Both the position numbers and the translations under genes were made by a program. From assembly GCF_900116905.1 (NCBI RefSeq), contig NZ_FPCG01000001.1, forward strand, positions 62,001 to 126,000: a stretch of DNA of 64,000 nucleotides. Reading direction: 5' to 3'. Shown one piece after another: positions 16,045 through 23,759 of this stretch (positions within the stretch are counted from its first letter, which is position 1; each line of letters opens with the position of its first letter). This stretch comes from Micrococcus terreus (lineage in GTDB: Bacteria > Actinomycetota > Actinomycetes > Actinomycetales > Micrococcaceae). A model generated the notes under the pieces. The model searched no databases and had not been told where the DNA came from. It saw nothing but the letters and a program-made list of their open reading frames with translations.

Positions 16045-17628
16045 ATGACGAATGAGGCACCCCAGACACCCGCCGCCCAGCCCGGACCCGAGCAGCACCA
16101 GATGCAGTATGCCGAGAACGTGCTCGGGCTGATCGGGAACACCCCCCTGGTGCGGTTGAACCGGGTGACCGAGGGGATCCGTGCCACCGTGCTGGTCAAG
16201 CTGGAGTACCTGAACCCGGGAGGCTCCGTGAAGGACCGGATCGCCCTGAAGATGCTCGAGGAGGCTGAGGCGGACGGACGCCTGGCCCCCGGCGGCACCG
16301 TGGTGGAGCCGACCTCCGGCAACACCGGCGTGGGCCTGGCCATGGTGGCCCAGCTCAAGGGCTACCGTTCCGTGTTCGTCACGCCGGACAAGGTTGGTCA
16401 GGAGAAGCGGGACGTGCTGCGCGCCTACGGCGCCGAGGTGGTGGTGACCCAGACCTCCGTCCCGCCCGAGTCTGAGGACTCCTACTACGGGGTCTCCAAC
16501 CGTCTGGAGCGGGAGATCCCCGGGGCGTATCAGCCCAACCAGTTCTTCAACCCCGCAGCGCCGGCCTCGCACTACGAGACCACCGGCCCGGAGATCTGGC
16601 GGGACACTGCCGGACGCATCACGCACTTTGTGGCCGGCGCAGGGACCGGCGGCACCGTCACCGGCACGGGCCGGTACCTCAAGGAGGTCTCCGCGGACCG
16701 CGCTGAGGGACCGGTGCGGATCGTGGTCGCAGACCCGGACGGCTCCATCTACTCCGGCGGCACCGGACGTCCGTACTTCGTGGAGGGCGTGGGCGAGGAC
16801 ATGTGGCCGGGCAACTATGACCAGTCCGTCCCAGACGAGGTCCATGCCGTCTCCGACGCCGAGTCCTTCGCCATGACCCGCCGGCTGGCCGCCGAGGAGG
16901 GCCTGCTGGTGGGCGGCTCCTCCGGCATGGCGGTAGTGGCCGGGCTGCGTGCGGCCCAGGACCTCACCGAGGAGGACGTCATGGTGATCCTGCTGCCCGA
17001 CTCCGGCCGCGGCTACCTGGGCAAGATCTTCAGCGACACCTGGATGGACGAGCAGGGCTTCACCACGGTGACCGCCGAGTCCGTGCTGCCCGAGGGCGTG
17101 GTGGGGGACGGCGCTCGCCAGCCCCGCGCGGTGGTGGCTCCCGGCGCCACCTCCGAGCCCGGCGAGGGCGAGCAGAGGACTCCCGACGGCGGCCCCTCGC
17201 CCTGGCAGGCCACGGTCGCCGAGGTCCTGGGAGACAAGGACGCCTGGATGCCCGGATCCCTCCCGAAGGTGGTCACCGCCAGCCGGGACACCACGATCGC
17301 CGAGGCCATCTCCACCATGAACCGGTACGGCGTGGACGCGCTCCCGGTGGTCGGCGCCCCGCGGGATGATCTGCGCACCGGAGAGATCCACGGCACCGTG
17401 CAGGTCACCGGGCTGGCTGAACTGCTCGCCTCCGGACAGGCCGGTCCGCAGGAGCCTGTCGGTGAGCACGCCGGTCCGGCCCTGCCGCGCGTCAACGTCA
17501 GCTCCACCCTGATCGAGGCCAGGGAACGGCTCGAGGACACCGGTGCACCGGCTCTGCTGGCCATGCAGGACGGCGTGGTGGCCGGGATCGTTACCCTGCA
17601 CGACCTGCTGGCCCACGTCACCCACTGA
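16045..17628 (+). CDS. cbs: Cystathionine beta-synthase
   Basis: A 527-residue PLP enzyme that condenses homocysteine with serine to cystathionine, the first step of reverse transsulfuration. The PLP lysine is in GGSVKDRIA near residue 63, followed by the serine-binding PTSGNTGVGLAM and the phosphate loop GAGTGGTVTG. A pair of CBS domains fills residues about 400-527. The domain order (catalytic core plus CBS pair) separates it from plain cysteine synthase. I chose the ATG at 16045, 172 codons inside the longest open frame, since the family begins here and a -10 lies 7 nt ahead. The next gene acts on its product. Confidence 0.94.
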   Translation: MTNEAPQTPAAQPGPEQHQMQYAENVLGLIGNTPLVRLNRVTEGIRATVLVKLEYLNPGGSVKDRIALKMLEEAEADGRLAPGGTVVEPTSGNTGVGLAMVAQLKGYRSVFVTPDKVGQEKRDVLRAYGAEVVVTQTSVPPESEDSYYGVSNRLEREIPGAYQPNQFFNPAAPASHYETTGPEIWRDTAGRITHFVAGAGTGGTVTGTGRYLKEVSADRAEGPVRIVVADPDGSIYSGGTGRPYFVEGVGEDMWPGNYDQSVPDEVHAVSDAESFAMTRRLAAEEGLLVGGSSGMAVVAGLRAAQDLTEEDVMVILLPDSGRGYLGKIFSDTWMDEQGFTTVTAESVLPEGVVGDGARQPRAVVAPGATSEPGEGEQRTPDGGPSPWQATVAEVLGDKDAWMPGSLPKVVTASRDTTIAEAISTMNRYGVDALPVVGAPRDDLRTGEIHGTVQVTGLAELLASGQAGPQEPVGEHAGPALPRVNVSSTLIEARERLEDTGAPALLAMQDGVVAGIVTLHDLLAHVTH

Positions 17629-17712
17629 TGTGACCTGACCTGATCTGGTCCGCCGGACCGCACCGGCGCCAGAGACCATCCACGCACACCGGACCACCGG
17701 AAGGAATCCGAG

Positions 17713-18900
17713 ATGACAGACCAGACCGAGCAGAACCAGCACCAGCACGGCTTCTCCACCCGCGCCATCCACGAGGGCCAGGAGTTCGACCCCATCACCG
17801 GTGCCGTGGTGCCGCCCATCCACTTCTCCACCACCTACGCGCCGGAGAAGATCGGGCAGCTGCGCCGCGGTTACGACTACGGCCGGGGCACCAACCCCAC
17901 CCGGGACTCCCTGCAGACCCAGCTCGCCGCGCTCGAGGCCGGCCCGGGCCAGCAGGCCCACGCCTTCACCTTCGGCTCCGGACTGGCCGCGGAGAACGCC
18001 CTGATCCACGCGATCGCCACGCCGGGCAGCCACATCGTGATGGGCAACGACGTCTACGGGGGCACCTACCGGCTGATCGACCGCGTCCTGGGCCCCTGGG
18101 GGATCGGCCACACCGTGGTGGACATGGGGGACGTCTCCGCCGTGGAGCGGGCGCTCGCCGAGGCGCAGGCGACGATCCTCTGGCTGGAGACCCCCTCCAA
18201 CCCGATGATGAAGGTCTCGGACATCTCCGCCCTGGCCGAGGTCGCCCATGCGGCCGGCGCCCTGCTGGTGGTGGACAACACCTTCGCCACCCCGTACCTG
18301 CAGCTGCCGCTGACCTTGGGCGCGGACATCGTGGTCCACTCCACCACCAAGTACATCGGGGGCCACTCGGATGTGGTGGGCGGGGCCGTCGTCGTGAAGG
18401 ACGCCGAGCTGGCCGAGAAGGTGCAGTTCCAGCAGTTCGCCGCCGGCGCCGTCAACGGACCCATGGACGCGTACCTGACCACGCGCGGACTCAAGACCCT
18501 GGGCGTGCGCATGGACCGCCACACCTCCAACGCCCAGCAGATCGCCGAGTGGCTGGTGGACCGTCCGGGCGTGGAGCGCGTGCTCTACCCGGGACTGCCG
18601 GACCACCCCGGTCATGAGCTGGCCGCCCGCCAGATGAGCGGCTTCGGCGGCATGGTCTCGGTGCAGTTCACCGGGGGCGCAGCGGCCGCCCGCCAGGTCG
18701 CCGAGACCACTCGGCTGTTCATCCTCGCCGAGTCCCTGGGCGGGATCGAGTCGCTGATGAACTACCCGGCCGAGATGACCCACGCCTCCGTGGCCGGCAC
18801 CGAGCTGGCCGTGCCGGACAACCTGGTGCGCCTGTCCGTGGGCATCGAGGACGTGCAGGACCTGATCGAGGACCTGGACCGGGCCATCAGCTCCCTCTGA
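17713..18900 (+). CDS. Cystathionine gamma-synthase/lyase
   Basis: A 395-residue PLP enzyme of the Cys/Met metabolism family. The N-terminal GFSTRAIHEGQEFDPITGAV is typical, YGRGTNPTR contacts the cofactor, and the PLP lysine is in STTKYIGGHSDVVGG near residue 213. Sequence alone does not separate gamma-synthase (metB) from gamma-lyase (cysteine formation). Placement 84 nt after cystathionine beta-synthase favours reverse transsulfuration to cysteine. A strong RBS (GGAAGGA) precedes the ATG. Confidence 0.92.
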   Translation: MTDQTEQNQHQHGFSTRAIHEGQEFDPITGAVVPPIHFSTTYAPEKIGQLRRGYDYGRGTNPTRDSLQTQLAALEAGPGQQAHAFTFGSGLAAENALIHAIATPGSHIVMGNDVYGGTYRLIDRVLGPWGIGHTVVDMGDVSAVERALAEAQATILWLETPSNPMMKVSDISALAEVAHAAGALLVVDNTFATPYLQLPLTLGADIVVHSTTKYIGGHSDVVGGAVVVKDAELAEKVQFQQFAAGAVNGPMDAYLTTRGLKTLGVRMDRHTSNAQQIAEWLVDRPGVERVLYPGLPDHPGHELAARQMSGFGGMVSVQFTGGAAAARQVAETTRLFILAESLGGIESLMNYPAEMTHASVAGTELAVPDNLVRLSVGIEDVQDLIEDLDRAISSL

Positions 18901-18911
18901 TCGGCAGCTTG

Positions 18912-18917
18912 TAGGGT
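18912..18917 (+). promoter_or_regulatory. -10 element of leaderless amidohydrolase gene
   Basis: TAGGGT, 6 nt before the ATG at 18924, in the 23-bp gap after the transsulfuration gene. Confidence 0.6.
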
Positions 18918-18923
18918 CGAAGG

Positions 18924-20180
18924 ATGACCGTTGAGACCTCCATCACCACCGACCAGACCGACGCCTCCCGCACGCTGACGGCGATCGTCAACGCGCACAT
19001 CGTGCCCATCAGCGCCGAGCCCTTCGACGGGACCATCGTGCTCGAGGACGGGCGGATCGCCGCGCTGGGCACCGAGGTGGAGGTCCCGGAGGGCGCTACG
19101 GTGGTGGACGCCGAGGGCGGTTGGGTGCTGCCGGGCTTCGTGGACGCCCACGTGCACCTGGGCATGCACCCCGAGGGCGAGGACGGCGGGATGACCGACG
19201 TCAACGAGATGACGAACCCGGTCATGGCCGGGGTCCGGGCCCTGGATGCCGTGGACCCCATGGACCCCGGCTTCGACGACGCCCTGGCCGGCGGTGTGAC
19301 CACCGTGAACGTCAACCCCGGCTCGGGCAACCCGATCGGTGGCCAGGCCGTGGCCATCCACACGCATGGCCGGATGATCGACGAGATGGTGCTGCGTGAG
19401 CCCTCCGGTGTGAAGTCCGCCCTGGGGGAGAACCCCAAGCGGGTCTACAAGGAGAAGAAGCAGACACCCTCCACGCGGCTGGGCACGGCGTTGGTGATCC
19501 GCGAGGCGTTCATGAAGGCCCAGCACTACCTGCGCCGCCAGGAGGCCGCCCAGACCGAGGGCGCCGAGCCGATCGCCATGGACCCACATCTGGAGGCCCT
19601 GGTGAAGGTCCTGCGGCGCGAAATCCCCTGGCGCCAGCACTGCCACCGCACCGACGACGTCGCCACCGCCCTGCGTCTGGCTGAGGAGTTCGGCTACGAG
19701 TTGGTCCTGGACCACGGCACCGAGGCCCACCCCCTGGCCGATGTGCTGGCCGAACGTGGCGTCCCGGTGCTGATCGGTCCGCTGTTCACCACCAAGTCCA
19801 AGGTGGAGCTGCGCGGCCGGGACCTGGCCAACCCGGGCCGACTGGCCGCCCAGGGCGTGGAGATCTCCATCATCACCGACCACCCGGTGATCCCCATCCA
19901 GATGCTGGTCACCCAGGCCACCATGTCCGTCAAGGAGGGCCTGGACCGCGAGACCGCCCTGCGCGCCATCACCGTGAACCCGGCGAAGGTGCTGGGACTG
20001 GACGAGCGGATCGGCACCCTGGAGGTCGGCAAGGACGCCGACGTGGTGCTCTGGACCGGCGACCCGCTGGACGTGATGCAGCGGGCGTCCCGGGTCTGGA
20101 TCGGGGGCCGTCAGGTGATGGAGTACGACCCCCAGACACGGCGCTCCGTGGTGGTGGACCGGCGAGCCCGCCTGGACTGA
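18924..20180 (+). CDS. Amidohydrolase family protein (imidazolonepropionase-like)
   Basis: A 418-residue metal-dependent hydrolase. The first metal-binding motif GFVDAHVHLG is near residues 70-79; further metal ligands are in RQHCHR and LDHGTEAH, and the C-terminal Asp in ISIITDHPV. The late motif LRAITVNPAKVLGLDERIG followed by VGKDADVVLW is typical of the family. The substrate cannot be told; related proteins include imidazolonepropionase and prolidase-like enzymes. It appears leaderless and independent of the genes on either side. Confidence 0.88.
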   Translation: MTVETSITTDQTDASRTLTAIVNAHIVPISAEPFDGTIVLEDGRIAALGTEVEVPEGATVVDAEGGWVLPGFVDAHVHLGMHPEGEDGGMTDVNEMTNPVMAGVRALDAVDPMDPGFDDALAGGVTTVNVNPGSGNPIGGQAVAIHTHGRMIDEMVLREPSGVKSALGENPKRVYKEKKQTPSTRLGTALVIREAFMKAQHYLRRQEAAQTEGAEPIAMDPHLEALVKVLRREIPWRQHCHRTDDVATALRLAEEFGYELVLDHGTEAHPLADVLAERGVPVLIGPLFTTKSKVELRGRDLANPGRLAAQGVEISIITDHPVIPIQMLVTQATMSVKEGLDRETALRAITVNPAKVLGLDERIGTLEVGKDADVVLWTGDPLDVMQRASRVWIGGRQVMEYDPQTRRSVVVDRRARLD

Positions 20181-20226
20181 ACCGAGGGGCAGGAGCCCCA
20201 GGCCGCTCCGGAACGTCACAGAGCAC

Positions 20227-20232
20227 TAGCAT
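20227..20232 (+). promoter_or_regulatory. -10 element of femX-like gene
   Basis: TAGCAT, 7 nt before the ATG at 20240. It overlaps the upstream in-frame ATG at 20231, which argues that the second ATG is the true start. Confidence 0.5.
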
Positions 20233-20239
20233 GAAGGCC

Positions 20240-21379
20240 ATGCCCACACTGACCCTGCGCCCGATCTCTGTCCCAGAGCACCGAGAGTTCCTGGCCACCC
20301 GGCCCGAGACCAGCTTCCTCCAGCAGCCGGAGTGGGCCCAGGTCAAGCCGGACTGGACCGCCGAGTCCCTCGGCTGGTTCGCCGGAGACGAGCTGGTCGG
20401 CGCAGCCCTGGTCTTGCATCGCGCGGCCCCGGTGGTGAAGAAGTCGCTGGCCTACATCCCCATGGGCCCGGTGATCGACTGGACCGCCTACTCCGTGGAC
20501 GAGGTGATGGCCCCCCTGGCTGAACACCTGAAGACGCGGGGATCCTTCGCCGTGCGGATCGGCCCGCCGGTGGACGTGACCGAGTGGGGCGCGGCCCCCG
20601 TGCGCAAGGCACTGGGCTCGGACGAGCTCTCCACTCTGGAGGAGCTGCCGCCGGTGACCACCCATCCGGCCGGAGAACAGCTGGTGGAGGAGCTCCGGGC
20701 CGCCGGACTGCGTCCGCTCTCCGCGGGGATGGACTTCCACGCCGGTCAGCCCGAGTACGTGGGGCGGGTGCCCCTGGTGGGCCAGGACGGTTCCCCCAAG
20801 ACCATCGACCAGGTGCTCAAGACCTTCTCCAGCAACACCCGCCGAGAGACCCGGAACACCGAGAAGGCCGATCTCCAGGTGGTCGAGGGCGGGCTCGAGG
20901 ACCTGCACCGTTTCCAGGAGCTCTACCGGCAGACCGCCGGGCGCCAGGAGTTCACCGGGCGACCGCTGAGCTACTTCCAGACCCTGTACCGCACCCTGAA
21001 CGAGGCCCGCCCGGGTGCCTGCCGCCTGTACTTCGCCGAGCACCAGGGCACCGATCTGGCCACGGCCATCATGGTCCAGTACGGCAACCAGGCCTGGTAC
21101 CTCTACGGTGCCTCCGGCAGCGAGCACCGGGAGCTGAACGGGCCCAAGGCGCTGCAGCTGCGCATGCTCACCGACGCCCTGGCCGCCGGCTGCGTGGCGC
21201 TGGACCATGGCGGTGTCACCCCCACCCTGTCCCTGGAGGGCGACCACCACGGGGGACTGACCCGCTTCAAGGCCTCCGTGGGGGCGAACATCGTCCGCAC
21301 GGCGGGGGAATGGGAGCTGGCCTTGAACCGTCCGCTCGCCTGGGCGTTCAACCGCTACATGGCCTGGCGCGCCCGTTAG
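20240..21379 (+). CDS. FemX/FemAB-like peptidoglycan bridge aminoacyltransferase
   Basis: A 379-residue protein of the FemABX family, which moves an amino acid from aminoacyl-tRNA to the lysine side chain of lipid II. Visible family traits are the early FLQQPEWAQVKP, two GNAT-like halves (about 1-190 and 200-379), the linker NTRRETRNTEKADL, and the C-terminal GGVTPTLSLEGDHHGGLTRF segment. I chose the second ATG because a -10 sits 7 nt ahead of it. The next gene encodes a D-aspartate-ligase-type ATP-grasp enzyme 10 nt downstream, so the pair probably builds the interpeptide bridge. The amino acid it adds is not readable from sequence. Confidence 0.85.
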   Translation: MPTLTLRPISVPEHREFLATRPETSFLQQPEWAQVKPDWTAESLGWFAGDELVGAALVLHRAAPVVKKSLAYIPMGPVIDWTAYSVDEVMAPLAEHLKTRGSFAVRIGPPVDVTEWGAAPVRKALGSDELSTLEELPPVTTHPAGEQLVEELRAAGLRPLSAGMDFHAGQPEYVGRVPLVGQDGSPKTIDQVLKTFSSNTRRETRNTEKADLQVVEGGLEDLHRFQELYRQTAGRQEFTGRPLSYFQTLYRTLNEARPGACRLYFAEHQGTDLATAIMVQYGNQAWYLYGASGSEHRELNGPKALQLRMLTDALAAGCVALDHGGVTPTLSLEGDHHGGLTRFKASVGANIVRTAGEWELALNRPLAWAFNRYMAWRAR

Positions 21380-21382
21380 GAT
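21377..21382 (+). promoter_or_regulatory. -10 element before the ATP-grasp ligase
   Basis: TAGGAT overlapping the femX stop codon, 7 nt before the ATG at 21390; no RBS, so the ligase may have its own leaderless transcript. Confidence 0.5.
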
Positions 21383-21389
21383 CCAGAGC

Positions 21390-22685
21390 ATGCCCGCCAC
21401 CGTCACACCTGCACAGCCCTTCGTCCCCGTCCTGCTCGGCGGGGACCTGGGGACCTACTCCCTGGCGCGGGAGTTCCACCAGGCCTACGGGGTCACCTCC
21501 GTGGTGGTGCTCGGCCAGCCCAACGGACTGGTCCAGGACTCCTCGTTCATCGAGCTGCGCCCCTACCCGGCCGGCGCCGCCACCGAGGAGGCGATGGTGG
21601 ACCACCTGGTCTCTCTGGGCGAGGATCTCGGGGCCGGTGGTCGACCGCTGCTGCTGCTGGGCTCGCTGGACGGCCACGTCAATCGGATCACCCAGCACCG
21701 GGACCGGCTCGAGGCTCACTTCACGGTGCCCTACCCCGCTGCGCAGACCGTGCAGCAGGTGGCTCTGAAGGACCACTTCTACGCCCTCTGCGAGCGGCTG
21801 GACATCCCGCATCCGCGCACCCGCACGGTGGTGGCCACCCAGGACGCCCTGGACCTGTCCGGCCTGGAGTTCCCGCTGATCGTCAAGCCCACGGACTCCG
21901 CCGCCTGGACCCGGATCAGCTTCCCTGGCAAGCAGAAGGTCCACACCGTACAGGACCAGTGCGAGCTCGACTCGCTGCTGGAACGGCTCCGAGCCGTGGA
22001 CTACAGCTCGCCGATGGCCGTCCAGGAGTTCATCCCCGGCGGAGACGACCACATGCGCCTGTGCACCTTCTGGGCCGAGCGCGTGGACGGGAAGACCCGC
22101 GTGGTCGCCGCCGGCTACGGCGAGGTGGTGCTGGAGGACCACTCGCCCCAGATGCTGGGCAACTCCGTGGCCATCATCTCGGCTGGAGACCACCCCGTGG
22201 TGGAGGCCGGCGCACGGCTGCTGCGGGAGATCGGCTGGGAGGGCTTCGCCATGATCGACGCCAAGCTGGACCCCCGGGACGGCACGGTCAAGCTCTTCGA
22301 GATGAACCCGCGGCTGGGCCGCAACCACTTCTATCTCACCGCCGCCGGGTTCAACCCGGTCCGGATGTACGTAGAGCGCTGGATGGGCCTCACAGAGCTC
22401 GCTCCGGAGCAGCCGCTGCTGGACCCCCGGTCCTTCACGGCCTCACCGGAGGGCACCCAGGTGCTCCAGCCGGAGGTCCTGTACAACACCATCCCGGCGC
22501 CGCTGCTGCTGCGCCACACCACCGGGCAGGTCCGCACGCGCGTACGCGGACTGCTCACGGCACGGCGCACCGCCAACCCGCTCTACACCCGGGCGGAGCG
22601 CAGCCCGAAGAGGTGGGCGTACATCGCGGCGTCCATGGCCAACTACTGGCGCAAGTTCAACGCCTTCCCGCCGCCGCGTGACTGA
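21390..22685 (+). CDS. ATP-grasp amino-acid ligase, D-aspartate ligase (Asl) family
   Basis: A 431-residue ATP-grasp enzyme close in length and layout to the D-aspartate ligase of Enterococcus faecium. Shared stretches, recalled from that protein, include FVPVLLGGDLGTYSLAREFH at the start, AVQEFIPGGDDHMR in the middle and LDPRDGTVKLFEMNPRLGR as the metal-binding core. Such enzymes use ATP to attach beta-activated D-Asp (or a similar D-amino acid such as D-Glu) to the lysine or bridge amino group of peptidoglycan precursors. With the FemX-like neighbour this suggests a two-residue bridge (A4-alpha type). The donor substrate is inference. Confidence 0.82.
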   Translation: MPATVTPAQPFVPVLLGGDLGTYSLAREFHQAYGVTSVVVLGQPNGLVQDSSFIELRPYPAGAATEEAMVDHLVSLGEDLGAGGRPLLLLGSLDGHVNRITQHRDRLEAHFTVPYPAAQTVQQVALKDHFYALCERLDIPHPRTRTVVATQDALDLSGLEFPLIVKPTDSAAWTRISFPGKQKVHTVQDQCELDSLLERLRAVDYSSPMAVQEFIPGGDDHMRLCTFWAERVDGKTRVVAAGYGEVVLEDHSPQMLGNSVAIISAGDHPVVEAGARLLREIGWEGFAMIDAKLDPRDGTVKLFEMNPRLGRNHFYLTAAGFNPVRMYVERWMGLTELAPEQPLLDPRSFTASPEGTQVLQPEVLYNTIPAPLLLRHTTGQVRTRVRGLLTARRTANPLYTRAERSPKRWAYIAASMANYWRKFNAFPPPRD

Positions 22686-22720
22686 CACGCGCCGGCAGCA
22701 CCCAGCGGCCAGGCGGCGGT

Positions 22721-23377
22721 TCAGCGCAGCTGGCGGCGCACCGGCGGCAGCCAGAGCAGCGCGGCGCCGACCAGCAGCAGCGCGCCCACCACGATCAGCA
22801 GCGGGGCCGAGCGGATCATCAGCGGCACGGCCACGATCACGGCCACCCCGGTGAGCATCCCCACGGCACTGCGACGCCTCCGCAGCAGCTGCACGGTCCC
22901 TGCCGCAGAGCCCAGTGCCACCACGCCGGCGGCGATCGCCAGCACGAACTGACCCGGGCTGCCGCTCAACGGCCCCTCGGTGCCCGGGGTGTCGTCCACT
23001 CCCGGCACGGCGATCGGTCCGGAGCCGGCCTGGATCTGCAGCCCGGAGAGCACGAACACGGTGGCCAGGACCGTGAACAGCAGGGTCACCGCCACCCACC
23101 ACCACCGCGCCGTGCGCAGCAGCGTGGAGGCGGGACCGTTCTGGGCGGCCTCCCGTTCGGCCTGCCGCCGGGCCAGCTCACGCTGACGCTCGGCCTCGCG
23201 CTCGGCCTCGGCGTCCCGCTCTGCCTGGCGCTTGAGTTCTGCGCGCCGTTCGGCGTCCTGACGCGAGGAGTCCAGGAAAGCGCGAGCGGCCTTGCCGGCG
23301 GCGCGGGCGTAGCGGTGGTCCCGGGAGTCCTGTGGATCGCCGGGGCCGGGGCGCGTGGGTCCATTCTGCTGGGGCAC
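22721..23377 (-). CDS. Hypothetical membrane protein with coiled-coil N-terminus
   Basis: A 218-residue protein of unknown function. Residues about 30-80 form a charged Arg/Glu/Ala-rich coiled coil. Four hydrophobic segments follow at about 92-112, 143-162, 169-187 and 190-208, with an extracytoplasmic Gly/Pro-rich loop between the first two. The C-terminus is basic (PPVRRQLR). GTG start with the -10 TAGGCT 6 nt upstream (23384-23389 on the minus strand), so it is probably leaderless. It converges with the ATP-grasp gene and is divergent from the helicase gene. No partner is evident. Confidence 0.65.
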   Translation of the reverse strand: MPQQNGPTRPGPGDPQDSRDHRYARAAGKAARAFLDSSRQDAERRAELKRQAERDAEAEREAERQRELARRQAEREAAQNGPASTLLRTARWWWVAVTLLFTVLATVFVLSGLQIQAGSGPIAVPGVDDTPGTEGPLSGSPGQFVLAIAAGVVALGSAAGTVQLLRRRRSAVGMLTGVAVIVAVPLMIRSAPLLIVVGALLLVGAALLWLPPVRRQLR

Positions 23378-23383
23378 ACGCTG

Positions 23384-23389
23384 AGCCTA
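23384..23389 (-). promoter_or_regulatory. -10 element of leaderless membrane-protein gene
   Basis: TAGGCT on the minus strand, 6 nt before the GTG at 23377. Confidence 0.5.
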
Positions 23390-23461
23390 CTCGGGCGCCC
23401 CGGCCGCGTGCCGTCGTCGTGGTGTGACCGATCTCCCGCCGTCCGGCCTGCGCCGATGCCG

Positions 23462-23467
23462 TAGACT
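23462..23467 (+). promoter_or_regulatory. Candidate -10 of the DEAD-box helicase gene
   Basis: TAGACT about 293 nt before the helicase start. If used, it makes a leader of roughly 285 nt (23475-23759). The leader contains one copy of the 14-mer repeat and several G/C-rich inverted stretches but no convincing gene. Confidence 0.4.
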
Positions 23468-23584
23468 CGGGGGACAATCCGGTCATTCCCCTGTGCACGC
23501 CGAACGTCGGCGTCATGATGTGTGGCCCGCCACCGAGAGTCTCGGCAGGCGCGGGCGGCCGGTCCCCCACCCTCTCCCAGAATC

Positions 23585-23598
23585 GTCCCGACGACGGC
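23585..23598 (-). repeat. GCCGTCGTCGGGAA repeat, one mismatch
   Basis: GCCGTCGTCGGGAC on the minus strand, in the untranslated leader of the helicase gene. Confidence 0.6.
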
Positions 23599-23759
23599 GC
23601 GCACCCTGCGCTGTCCGGTGCGGCTGGGTGCCACGAGGGAGGCGGGACTGCCAGGTGAGATGGAGCGGGCGTGAAGTTGGACCGCGCCCCGGGGAGCACC
23701 GGAGCCACCGATGCACAGCGGTGCCCAACCGGCCGCTGGACCCCACCGAAGGACACCAC

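Noticed and set aside
15946-18783. A minus-strand open frame of about 945 codons opposite cbs and the gamma-synthase gene
   Set aside because: It spans two genes with clear families on the other strand; composition is that of an antisense frame.
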